Source: an uncultured Clostridia bacterium
GTDB taxonomy: Bacteria > Bacillota > Clostridia > Lachnospirales > Lachnospiraceae
Length of the DNA: 56,113 nt
NCBI GenBank assembly: GCA_946403295.1
Contig: CAMIZL010000014.1
Location: 1 to 56,113, forward strand
Direction of reading: 5' to 3'
Part shown: one piece after another, positions 27,548 to 34,968 of the stretch
Layout of the letters: each line of letters begins with the position of its first letter
Numbering within the stretch: position 1 is the first letter of the stretch
Translations under genes and position numbers: made by a program
Notes under the pieces: model-generated
The model's input: only the letters and a program-made list of their open reading frames with translations
What the model was told of the DNA's origin: nothing
Databases searched by the model: none

Positions 27548-28108
27548 ATGTTTGTTTACATGATCTTATGTGACGGGTTTGAGGAAACCGAGGCCATAAC
27601 CACGGCCGATATTCTCGCGAGAGGCGGGATAAGCGTTAAATTCGTTTCTCCCTATGACAAATTCAAAGCGATAGGATCGCACGGATTTGTTGTGGACATT
27701 AACGACCGTTTTGCCAATCCCGACTATTATGACCATCGTTTCGACGATGCCGATGCCGTTATCCTCCCGGGAGGAAAGATCGGTACGGACAATCTTCGCA
27801 ACAGCATGGCTGTAAAGGCCATGGTCAGGGAATATGCCGATTCCGACAAGGTGGTAGCAGCCATATGCGCGGCACCCACGGTGCTCGGCGCGGCGGGACT
27901 TTTGAGCGGAAGAAGATTCACGTGTTATCCCGGGTTTGAAGCCAACATCAAAAATGCGGAATATACGGGAGCTCCCTGCGAGACCGACGGCAATATAATC
28001 ACCGGAAAGTCCATGGGATGCGCGGTAGAATTCGGACTCGCGCTTCTCGAGAAGCTTAAGGACCGCGAGACCGCGGAAAATGTCGAGAAGGGTATCGAAA
28101 GACCCTGA
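27548..28108 (+). CDS. DJ-1/PfpI family protein
   Basis: A 186-residue cytosolic protein of the DJ-1/ThiJ group. The conserved Glu is in CDGFEETEA, and the nucleophile Cys107 sits in the elbow AAICAAPTVLG. ILPGGKIGTDNLR is also typical. Family members act as deglycases, chaperones or redox sensors; which applies here cannot be said. It starts at ATG 27548 after AAGAGGAGG, with a 61-base gap from the phosphatase gene. Its stop falls inside a tandem repeat. Confidence 0.92.
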   Translation: MFVYMILCDGFEETEAITTADILARGGISVKFVSPYDKFKAIGSHGFVVDINDRFANPDYYDHRFDDADAVILPGGKIGTDNLRNSMAVKAMVREYADSDKVVAAICAAPTVLGAAGLLSGRRFTCYPGFEANIKNAEYTGAPCETDGNIITGKSMGCAVEFGLALLEKLKDRETAENVEKGIERP

Positions 28109-28215
28109 GCGGCAAAGCGGGATCAGTAAAAGTCCCGGGCGGCAAAGCGGGATCCGTAGAAGACCCTGAGCGGCAGAAGCGGGATCCCCGGAAGTTGCTG
28201 AGCGGCAGAAGAGGT
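28101..28215. repeat. 30-32 bp tandem repeat after DJ-1 gene
   Basis: Four imperfect copies share the core GCGGCARAAGCGGGATC or a close variant, starting near 28109, 28139, 28170 and 28202 (periods 30, 31, 32). The array begins over the stop codon and ends just before the SOS promoter. Periods not divisible by three argue against coding. Confidence 0.85.
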
Positions 28216-28218
28216 GTC

Positions 28219-28269
28219 TTGACTTGGTAAAACAGTCGTGATATACTTCAAATCACGAACAGACGTTCG
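28219..28269 (+). promoter_or_regulatory. SOS promoter with LexA (DinR) box for Y-family polymerase
   Basis: TTGACT (28219-28224), a 17-base spacer and TATACT (28242-28247) form a strong promoter. A perfect inverted repeat, CGAACAGACGTTCG (28256-28269), sits at the expected transcription start and matches the Gram-positive LexA box (CGAAC-N4-GTTCG). Repression by LexA and induction after DNA damage follow from known SOS biology. Confidence 0.92.
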
Positions 28270-28297
28270 AAAATGATTGAGCGTATCAGGAGTGACT

Positions 28298-29881
28298 GTG
28301 AAAATGCCGGAACAGGAAGAACGCGCCAGAACATATATCGCGATTGACCTCAAGTCTTTCTATGCTTCCGTCGAATGTGTCGACAGAGGTCTTGATCCGC
28401 TTGGGGTAAATCTTGTGGTTGCGGATCCCGAGCGTACGGAGAAGACCATTTGTCTGGCAGTATCGCCGTCGCTGAAGGCATACGGCATTTCAGGCAGGGC
28501 CAGACTGTTTGAAGTGGTGGAAAAAGTAAAATTGATCAACGCGAAGCGTCGTGCCGAAGCACCCGACAGGACTCTTACGGGGAGTTCTTCGGTTGCGTCG
28601 GAACTGAAAGCCGATAAGACGCTCGCCGTCGATTATATCGTCGCGCCTCCGCGCATGGGGAGGTATGTCGAGATGAGCCGCAGGATCTGCGGCATATACA
28701 GACGGTTTATTTCACCGGAGGACATACACGTCTATTCCGTTGATGAGATTTTTGCGGATGTGACGGATTATCTTAAATTCTATGGGGTCACCGCTCGTGA
28801 ACTTACCATGAGGATGATCCGTGCGGTCCTCAACGAAACCGGGATCACGGCGACAGCGGGGATCGGTTCAAACATGTTCCTATGCAAGATCGCCATGGAC
28901 ATTGTGGCCAAACACATGGAGCCGGACGCCGACGGCGTGCGACTCGCCGAGCTTGACGAGATGTCCTTCCGCAGGACCCTCTGGACACATAAGCCCATCA
29001 CCGATTTCTGGATGATAGGCAGGGGTATTTCGCGCCGTCTTGAAAAACTTGGCATATACACGATGGGAGATATCGCACGCTGCTCGATCGGTGCGCCCGG
29101 TGAATTCTATAATGAGGAGCTACTCTATAAGACATTCGGTGTCAATGCGCAGCTTCTCATTGACCATGCATGGGGATATGAACCCTGCACGATCGCGGCT
29201 GTAAAGGCGTGCAAGCCGAAGTCGAAGAGCCTGAGTTCGGGACAGGTTTTAAAGGAACCCTATCCGTTCGACAAGGCACGTATCGTCATCAGGGAGATGA
29301 CGGACAAACTTGTTCTCGAGCTTGTCGACAAAGGGTATGAAACCGACAGGATAGTCATAGACGTCGGCTATGACACGGAGAACATTACCCTTGAAAGCGC
29401 GGGCTACAGGGGAGAAACAGTGAGGGATCACTACGGACGCATGACTCCGGCACCCTCACACGGAACAGCCGCACTGGACGGTTATTCCTGCTCGTCGCGG
29501 CAGATATGCGACGCCGTAACAGAACTTTTTGACAGGATCGTAAATAAAAAACTCACTGTTCGCAGGATGTGCGTTGCAGCCGGAGATCTTTTGGCGCATG
29601 ATGAAGTACAGTCCGAACCCGCGAAGACGGAAACTCCAAAAACTTCGTTTGAGCAGATGAGCTTCTTTGATGAGATCGCTTCGGAAAACGAAGAAGCGAT
29701 GAGGGAAAAAGAAGCCGCGGACAGGGAGAAAGAAGCGCGTGAGAAGGAATACAGCCTCCAAAAGGCTGTGGTGGGGCTTCAAAAGCGCTACGGCAAGAAT
29801 GCGGTCCTCAAAGGAATGAACCTCGAGGAGGGAGCTACCGCCATCGAAAGAAACGGACAGATCGGCGGACACAAGGCATAA
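28298..29881 (+). CDS. Y-family (UmuC/DinB-type) translesion DNA polymerase
   Basis: A 527-residue lesion-bypass polymerase. Catalytic carboxylates are in AIDLKSFYASVEC and VYSVDEIFADVT, and the steric region includes FISPEDIHVYS. Later motifs include TATAGIGSNMFLCKIAMDI and the helix-hairpin-helix segment ISRRLEKLGIYTMGDIA. QMSFFDE near 455 resembles the beta-clamp binding motif of UmuC-like proteins. A charged helix and a family-typical tail (GKNAVLKGMNLEEGATAIER) follow. GTG 28298 has AGGAG five bases upstream; ATG 28304 is the alternative. It is under an SOS box and overlaps the next small gene. It resembles the UvrX/YqjW group rather than classic DinB. Confidence 0.93.
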   Translation: MKMPEQEERARTYIAIDLKSFYASVECVDRGLDPLGVNLVVADPERTEKTICLAVSPSLKAYGISGRARLFEVVEKVKLINAKRRAEAPDRTLTGSSSVASELKADKTLAVDYIVAPPRMGRYVEMSRRICGIYRRFISPEDIHVYSVDEIFADVTDYLKFYGVTARELTMRMIRAVLNETGITATAGIGSNMFLCKIAMDIVAKHMEPDADGVRLAELDEMSFRRTLWTHKPITDFWMIGRGISRRLEKLGIYTMGDIARCSIGAPGEFYNEELLYKTFGVNAQLLIDHAWGYEPCTIAAVKACKPKSKSLSSGQVLKEPYPFDKARIVIREMTDKLVLELVDKGYETDRIVIDVGYDTENITLESAGYRGETVRDHYGRMTPAPSHGTAALDGYSCSSRQICDAVTELFDRIVNKKLTVRRMCVAAGDLLAHDEVQSEPAKTETPKTSFEQMSFFDEIASENEEAMREKEAADREKEAREKEYSLQKAVVGLQKRYGKNAVLKGMNLEEGATAIERNGQIGGHKA

Positions 29882-30114
29882 TGATCTATTTTTTCAGAAA
29901 AGACAAGGACCCGCATGAATATGACGATATGCTCGATATGCCATATCCTTATGCGAGTGCGCACAAAAGGATGGATCTCATCAACCGGGCAAACCAGTTT
30001 GCGCCGTTTGCCGGAGTGGGACATCTTGATTCGCACGACGGTATGGTCGAAGCGCTTCCCGAGGAAGAGGATTACGAAGAAAGCCCTTTTGACGACAGTT
30101 CGTTCGAGGGGTGA
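29881..30114 (+). CDS. YolD-like small protein partnered with Y-family polymerase
   Basis: A 77-residue acidic protein. RMDLINRANQFAPFAGVGHL matches the core of the YolD-like family (RMxxxxRAxQFAPFA), small proteins usually encoded next to UvrX/YqjW-type polymerases. The C-terminal half is mostly Glu and Asp. Its ATG overlaps the polymerase stop in TAATG, so it is translationally coupled and SOS controlled. It is thought to act with the polymerase in mutagenic repair, by genetic linkage rather than a proven reaction. Confidence 0.8.
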   Translation: MIYFFRKDKDPHEYDDMLDMPYPYASAHKRMDLINRANQFAPFAGVGHLDSHDGMVEALPEEEDYEESPFDDSSFEG

Positions 30115-30172
30115 AAGAGTCGGAACAATATGATCGACAGATCAAAGAATAAATCAGAATGGAGCTCTGTTT

Positions 30173-31558
30173 ATGTTTCAGGATATGCTTGAAAAGAAAA
30201 AAGAACTTTTTGCGGACGGTGTGCAAACGGTCCTGAGGGGACACAGCAACCGCAATCGCAGAGTAGTCATCCTTAAGGGTAACATCGTGCAGAACACGCG
30301 AAGCGAGAGCAGCGGTATCAGCGCGAGAGTCAACAATAACGGCACCTTTGGATTTGCTTCGGTTGCACAGACCACTCCCGAGGCGGCCGAGAAGGTCTTA
30401 AGGGCCGCTACGCAGAACGCATCGCTTCTTGCGCAGCACGCGAACAGGAGCATCATGCTCCCGCCTTCTTTGGGAACGGGGATGCTTGAGCCTCACGGCG
30501 TTATAAACGACGCGGCTCAAAAAGATATCATCGAGGCATGCCAAACAGTCGATGCCTATGTTGAAAAAACTTATCCCGACCTTACAACGAGGACGATCGT
30601 ATATACCGAGGATTCGCAGGACAGGACCATTGTTTCGTCGGATGCGTGGAACGGTCATATGATCACACCCCGTTGTTATATTTATGTGTTTATCACCGCC
30701 ACGACGGAGAGCGGCAATCCCGTCGAGCTGTTTAAGGCTTTCGGCGGCTACGGAAGCTTCAAGGACAATTTCTCGGACGTTACGAAGTATTATCCCGAGA
30801 TCGACGAGCTTTACAAGCGTCTTATGGACAAGAAGGAAGGCGTTTATGCCCAGTCCGGATACAAGACGGTCGTGCTCGGCGGATTTATGTCCGGTATGCT
30901 CGCGCACGAAGCTGTCGGACATACGGTCGAGGCCGATCTTGTGAGAGGCGGAAGCGTGGCCGGCAAAAATCTTAACAAGACGGTCGCTTCGGAACTCGTG
31001 AGCATGATCGATTTCGCGCACACATATGACGGCAAGCCGGCACCCCTTCCCGTTTATCTTGATGATGAGGGAACGGTTGCCGAAGACGAAGTTCTTATCA
31101 AGGACGGTACGCTCGTCGGATACATGCATGACCGTGAGAGTGCGCAGCACTACGGAATGAAGCCTTCGGGCAATGCCAGGGCATGGGGATATTCGGACGA
31201 ACCCCTTATCAGGATGCGTAACACATGCATTCTTCCCGGAAAGAGCACGCTCGAGGAGATGATCGCATCGATCGATGACGGCTACTACCTCATCAGCTCC
31301 GGTAACGGTCAGGCCGACCTTACGGGCGAATTCATGTTTGGCGTCACATGCGGTTATGAGATCAAAAACGGTAAGCTCGGCAAAGGCCTGCTCGACACGA
31401 CGGTTTCGGGTGTCGCATTTGATATGCTCAGGACCGTTGACATGGTTTCCGACAGTGTCGAATGGTCATCGAGCGGATTCTGCGGCAAGAAGCAGATGAT
31501 GGCCGTCAGCATGGGCGGACCGAGCATGCGCTGCAAGATTATGATCGGAGGACGTTAA
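30173..31558 (+). CDS. tldD: TldD-type metalloprotease subunit
   Basis: A 461-residue protein of the TldD/PmbA family. The zinc motif HExxxH is present as HEAVGH (245-250), followed by TVEADLVRGG and the C-terminal Cys/Gly region (QADLTGEFMFGVTCGYEI). TldD carries the active site of the TldD/TldE heterodimer, which degrades unfolded or modified peptides in the cytoplasm and helps mature some RiPPs. It starts at ATG 30173 and is one base from tldE. The pair appears complete. Confidence 0.94.
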   Translation: MFQDMLEKKKELFADGVQTVLRGHSNRNRRVVILKGNIVQNTRSESSGISARVNNNGTFGFASVAQTTPEAAEKVLRAATQNASLLAQHANRSIMLPPSLGTGMLEPHGVINDAAQKDIIEACQTVDAYVEKTYPDLTTRTIVYTEDSQDRTIVSSDAWNGHMITPRCYIYVFITATTESGNPVELFKAFGGYGSFKDNFSDVTKYYPEIDELYKRLMDKKEGVYAQSGYKTVVLGGFMSGMLAHEAVGHTVEADLVRGGSVAGKNLNKTVASELVSMIDFAHTYDGKPAPLPVYLDDEGTVAEDEVLIKDGTLVGYMHDRESAQHYGMKPSGNARAWGYSDEPLIRMRNTCILPGKSTLEEMIASIDDGYYLISSGNGQADLTGEFMFGVTCGYEIKNGKLGKGLLDTTVSGVAFDMLRTVDMVSDSVEWSSSGFCGKKQMMAVSMGGPSMRCKIMIGGR

Positions 31559-31559
31559 A

Positions 31560-32858
31560 ATGAGTGAGCTTATGAAACTGGCGGATCGTTTTGAGAATAT
31601 AATAAAGGGGCACGATCTCACCAAGTATACATATTCGTTAACAGAAAGCGAAAAACAGGAGTTCAACATCGAACACGGTGAGTTCAAGCTCCTGAGAACG
31701 GTTTATTCAAACAGAGGCTCGTTAAGAGTATTTCTCGGAAACCGGATGGGATCCGCGAACGGTACGGATCTGACGGACAAGGGCCTCGAGGCTCTCGTTG
31801 AAGATGCAACGGCAGCGGCAGAGTCCTCGCCCGAGGATCCCGCGCACGATATCGCACCCGATCAGGGCAAACACGAGAGGACGCAGGGAGTGATCGAACC
31901 GAACCTTGACCTCTTCATCGAAAGGATCAAGGAATTCCTCGACACCGTTGCGAGGGACTATCCGAGAGTGCGCATCCTTAATCTCGGGGCATCTCACGAC
32001 AAGTGGACATGGCTCTGCCGCAATTCAAACGGGTCGGATTTCTGCGAAACAGCGGGCTGCTACACCTTCATGATCGAGATCAGTGCAGCCGAGGGTGATG
32101 CCACGACAGGCTTTGATTACACCGCTGTCACCACTAAAGACCTTGATACTCCTTTCATCGAGAGAGGAGATATCAGAAGGTGCATCGAGAGCATCGACGC
32201 AAGTATTTATCCCGAGGCGATCGAGGGAGAATTTAAGGGCTCGCTCGTTATCACTCCTTCATGTGCGACCGACTTCATCGGGATGCTTATAGGAAACTAC
32301 GCGAGCAGCGGCGTTGTTATAGACGGGACAAGCCTGTGGCTTGATAAAGTAGGGGAGCAGGTGGTAAGCGATGCACTTACCGTCAGCCTCAAAAACGAGG
32401 ACGAGCGCATCACATTGAGCGACCTGGCAACAGGGGACGATTTCCTTGCCGAGAACGCTACGCTCATCGAAAAAGGCGTTTTAAAACAGCACTTCCTCGG
32501 ACTTTACGCAGCCAACAAGACAGGACGCCCGGTTGTAAAGAACAACGGCGGCAACTTTGCGGTAGAGCAGGGCGACAAGTCGCTTGACGAGCTTATCGCG
32601 GGAGTTGAAAAGGGTCTGTTGCTCGGACGCTTCTCGGGCGGCAACCCCGGCACGAACGGCGATTTCTCGGGTGTTGCGAAGAACAGCTTCCTCATCGAGA
32701 ACGGCAAGATCAAGTGCGCCGTTGCGGAGACAATGGTCAACGGCAATCTCTGGGATATGTTCAAGAACATCCGCGGCATAAGCAAAGAGCTTGTTTGCAA
32801 CGGTTCGACCGTTATGCCGTACATCGCGGTCGACGGTATAAACATTTCGGGAAAATAG
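31560..32858 (+). CDS. tldE: TldE/PmbA-type protease subunit
   Basis: A 432-residue partner of TldD. It has the same overall fold (FSGGNPGTNGDFSGVAKNSF near the C-terminus is typical of PmbA/TldE) but lacks the HExxxH metal site, as expected of the non-catalytic subunit. It starts at ATG 31560 directly after the tldD stop and GGAGG. A tandem repeat array fills the space to the next gene. Confidence 0.93.
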   Translation: MSELMKLADRFENIIKGHDLTKYTYSLTESEKQEFNIEHGEFKLLRTVYSNRGSLRVFLGNRMGSANGTDLTDKGLEALVEDATAAAESSPEDPAHDIAPDQGKHERTQGVIEPNLDLFIERIKEFLDTVARDYPRVRILNLGASHDKWTWLCRNSNGSDFCETAGCYTFMIEISAAEGDATTGFDYTAVTTKDLDTPFIERGDIRRCIESIDASIYPEAIEGEFKGSLVITPSCATDFIGMLIGNYASSGVVIDGTSLWLDKVGEQVVSDALTVSLKNEDERITLSDLATGDDFLAENATLIEKGVLKQHFLGLYAANKTGRPVVKNNGGNFAVEQGDKSLDELIAGVEKGLLLGRFSGGNPGTNGDFSGVAKNSFLIENGKIKCAVAETMVNGNLWDMFKNIRGISKELVCNGSTVMPYIAVDGINISGK

Positions 32859-32870
32859 AGACGGTCGGAC

Positions 32871-33033
32871 GGGCCGGATAAAAGTCCGGAAATGCGGACA
32901 CATAACGGACGGGCCGGACAAAAGGCCGGAAAATGCGGACACATAACGGACGGGCCGGACAAAAGGCCCGGAAATGCGGACACATAACGGACGGGCCGGA
33001 TAAAAAGCCGGAAAATGCGGACGTAAAACGGAC
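32871..33033. repeat. Four-unit 40-41 bp tandem repeat between tldE and ung
   Basis: Units start at 32871, 32911, 32952 and 32993, each beginning GGGCCGGAYAAAA and ending near CACATAACGGAC. Every unit can fold a small stem-loop (CCGGA with TCCGG, or GGGCC with GGCCC), and the sequence differences between units fall largely within these arms. The array starts 12 bases after the tldE stop and ends just before the ung ribosome site. Confidence 0.9.
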
Positions 33034-33047
33034 ATACGGGGAAAGAT

Positions 33048-33722
33048 ATGAGCGGAATAAGCGGGGTTTGGTACGAAAAATTAAAGGAGCAGTTCGAGAT
33101 GCCTTATTACAGGGATCTTTATACCTTTGTGAGGGACGAATATTCACGCGGACCCGTTTATCCTCCCGCGGAGGATATCTTCAACGCGTTCCACTATACC
33201 CCGTACGAAAAGGTCAAGTGTGTGATCCTCGGACAGGATCCGTATCATGAGCCGGGGCAGGCACACGGGCTCTGCTTCTCGGTGAGACCCGGAGTTCCCG
33301 CACCCCCGTCTCTCCTTAATATCTATAAGGAACTTCAGGACGATCTTTCATGTAAGATCCCCAATAACGGTTATCTCGAAAAATGGGCACGCGAGGGAGT
33401 ACTCCTTTTGAACACGTGCCTTACTGTGCGTGCGCATTACGCCAATTCGCATAACGGGCACGGCTGGGAACAATTTACCGACGCTGTGATCAAAGCGGTG
33501 GACGAAAAGCCCGAACCCGTTGTGTTCTTACTTTGGGGAACGCCTGCCGGAAGGAAGAGCGAACTCCTTACAAACAAGTCTCATCTTGTCCTTAAGGCTC
33601 CTCATCCGAGTCCCCTTTCGGCATACAGAGGCTTCTTCGGTTGCAGACATTTCAGTATCGCGAACGCATATCTCAAAGAGCACGGCATAGAGCCGATCGA
33701 CTGGCAGATAGAGGATATTTGA
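33048..33722 (+). CDS. ung: Uracil-DNA glycosylase, family 1
   Basis: A 224-residue base-excision repair enzyme that removes uracil from DNA. The catalytic water-activating Asp64 is in GQDPYHEPGQAHGLCFSV, and the catalytic His186 is in HPSPLSAYRGFFG. LLLNTCLTVRAHYANSH is the uracil-pocket strand. Length and motifs are normal for the family. It starts at ATG 33048 after GGGGAAAG, directly behind the tandem repeat array. Whether it is co-transcribed with tldDE depends on read-through of that array. Confidence 0.97.
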   Translation: MSGISGVWYEKLKEQFEMPYYRDLYTFVRDEYSRGPVYPPAEDIFNAFHYTPYEKVKCVILGQDPYHEPGQAHGLCFSVRPGVPAPPSLLNIYKELQDDLSCKIPNNGYLEKWAREGVLLLNTCLTVRAHYANSHNGHGWEQFTDAVIKAVDEKPEPVVFLLWGTPAGRKSELLTNKSHLVLKAPHPSPLSAYRGFFGCRHFSIANAYLKEHGIEPIDWQIEDI

Positions 33723-33766
33723 CAGGGAGCGTCACATAAGCGTTAAGATCCGTTACCCTAGTGTAT

Positions 33767-33789
33767 TACATCCGAAAATGTAGTATAAT
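33767..33789 (+). promoter_or_regulatory. Possible promoter/operator before chorismate synthase-like gene
   Basis: TATAAT (33784-33789) is preceded by an inverted repeat TACAT-N6-ATGTA (33767-33782) that would overlap a promoter spacer. No clear -35 is seen. The site is about 80 bases before the start codon. Confidence 0.4.
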
Positions 33790-33867
33790 GGTTCAGATGT
33801 AGATAATATCATCGATGGCGCACGGACGCGGAAGATTTTTATGGCACATGGCCTGAAAGGATGAAAA

Positions 33868-34968
33868 ATGGCAGGTTCTGTTTTTGGAAAATTTTTTACA
33901 TGCACCGCATGGGGTGACGCATATACGCAGGGGATCGGCGCTGTTGTCGACGGAGTTCCCGCGGGTCTTAAGATCACGGAGAACGACATCCAGCAATACC
34001 TCAACAGGCGCAGAGTCTGGGCTGCCTCGGTTCCCGCAAAGAGACATGAAAGCGATTTCGTGACCATTGCTTCGGGCCTTGAAAACGGTATTACTACGGG
34101 CGGACCCGTTTCGCTCACCATCATGAACAGCGCGGTCAAAGAAAAAGGCTCGGCGACGGTTCCCGGAACCATAAGACCCGGACAGGGCGACCTCGCGATG
34201 GTTGCAAAATACGGTGCGACGACCGAAAAGGTTACGCTTTATCCTTCGCGTATCCAGTCGGCGATCACCGCGGCAGGTGCCATTGCAGTAAAGATCCTTA
34301 AGGAGATCGGCGTAAGCTTTTGTACATATGTCAGCTCCGTGGGACCTGTGTCGATCTCATATGCGAACTGTTCGGTTGATGCACTGAAGAAGAGTCCTCT
34401 TCTTATGCCCGATCCTCAGGCGAGTGCGGAGGCTATGGAATATGCCCGCAACGTTGCGGCCGAACATGATTCGGCGGGCAGCACCGTGGAAGTGGTCGTG
34501 ACGGGCATGCCGGCCGGTGTCGGAGAACCGCTGTTCGGATCGCTCTCGGCACAGATAGCGAGCGCGGTCATGGCGATCGAGTCGGTAGCCGGTGTTGAAT
34601 TCGGCGACGGCATAAAGTCGAGCACAAGAAAAGGCAGTGAGGACTGCGATTCATTTGCGTTCGGCGACGAGATAAGGAAGCTTTCAAACCACTCGGGCGG
34701 TATCGAGGGCGGCATGAGCGACGGTTCGGAGATCGTTGTGAGAGCGGCGCTCAGACCCGATCCCTGGGCAGGTCAGGATCATGATACATTTAATGTCCAC
34801 GGCACACCCGTTTCGCTTTCGGCAAGGGAAGCGTACGATGTCGTTACGGCTCCGAGACTTTGCGTTGTCATTGAGTCCGTGGTGGCCATGGCGATCGTTG
34901 ACAGGCTTTTTGAGAACATGAGTGCAAAGATCGAAAACGTTAAGAAGTTTTACGACGAGGCTAAATAA
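33868..34968 (+). CDS. Chorismate synthase-like protein lacking the catalytic histidines
   Basis: A 366-residue protein that aligns over its whole length with chorismate synthase (opening AGSVFGKFF, GAVVDGVPAGL, TTGGPVSLTIMNS, IRPGQGD, SNHSGGIEGGMSDG). Signature residues differ. The GESHG box reads GDAYT, so Tyr19 stands for the invariant His. The RPGHAD box reads RPGQGD, so Gln106 stands for the second invariant His. The GGGRSSARET flavin/substrate loop reads VTLYPSRIQSAIT, and the C-terminal GRHDP box reads VHGTP. Chorismate formation is therefore doubtful. Automatic annotation would probably call it aroC. It is not beside other aromatic pathway genes. It starts at ATG 33868 and overlaps the next start in TAATG. 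Confidence 0.85.
   Translation: MAGSVFGKFFTCTAWGDAYTQGIGAVVDGVPAGLKITENDIQQYLNRRRVWAASVPAKRHESDFVTIASGLENGITTGGPVSLTIMNSAVKEKGSATVPGTIRPGQGDLAMVAKYGATTEKVTLYPSRIQSAITAAGAIAVKILKEIGVSFCTYVSSVGPVSISYANCSVDALKKSPLLMPDPQASAEAMEYARNVAAEHDSAGSTVEVVVTGMPAGVGEPLFGSLSAQIASAVMAIESVAGVEFGDGIKSSTRKGSEDCDSFAFGDEIRKLSNHSGGIEGGMSDGSEIVVRAALRPDPWAGQDHDTFNVHGTPVSLSAREAYDVVTAPRLCVVIESVVAMAIVDRLFENMSAKIENVKKFYDEAK

Noticed and set aside
32480-33150. Long minus-strand frames with repeated Cys/His/Pro residues
   Set aside because: They are readings of the 40-41 bp repeat array and of the back of tldE; unit length is not a multiple of three across the array, and no start signals are present.
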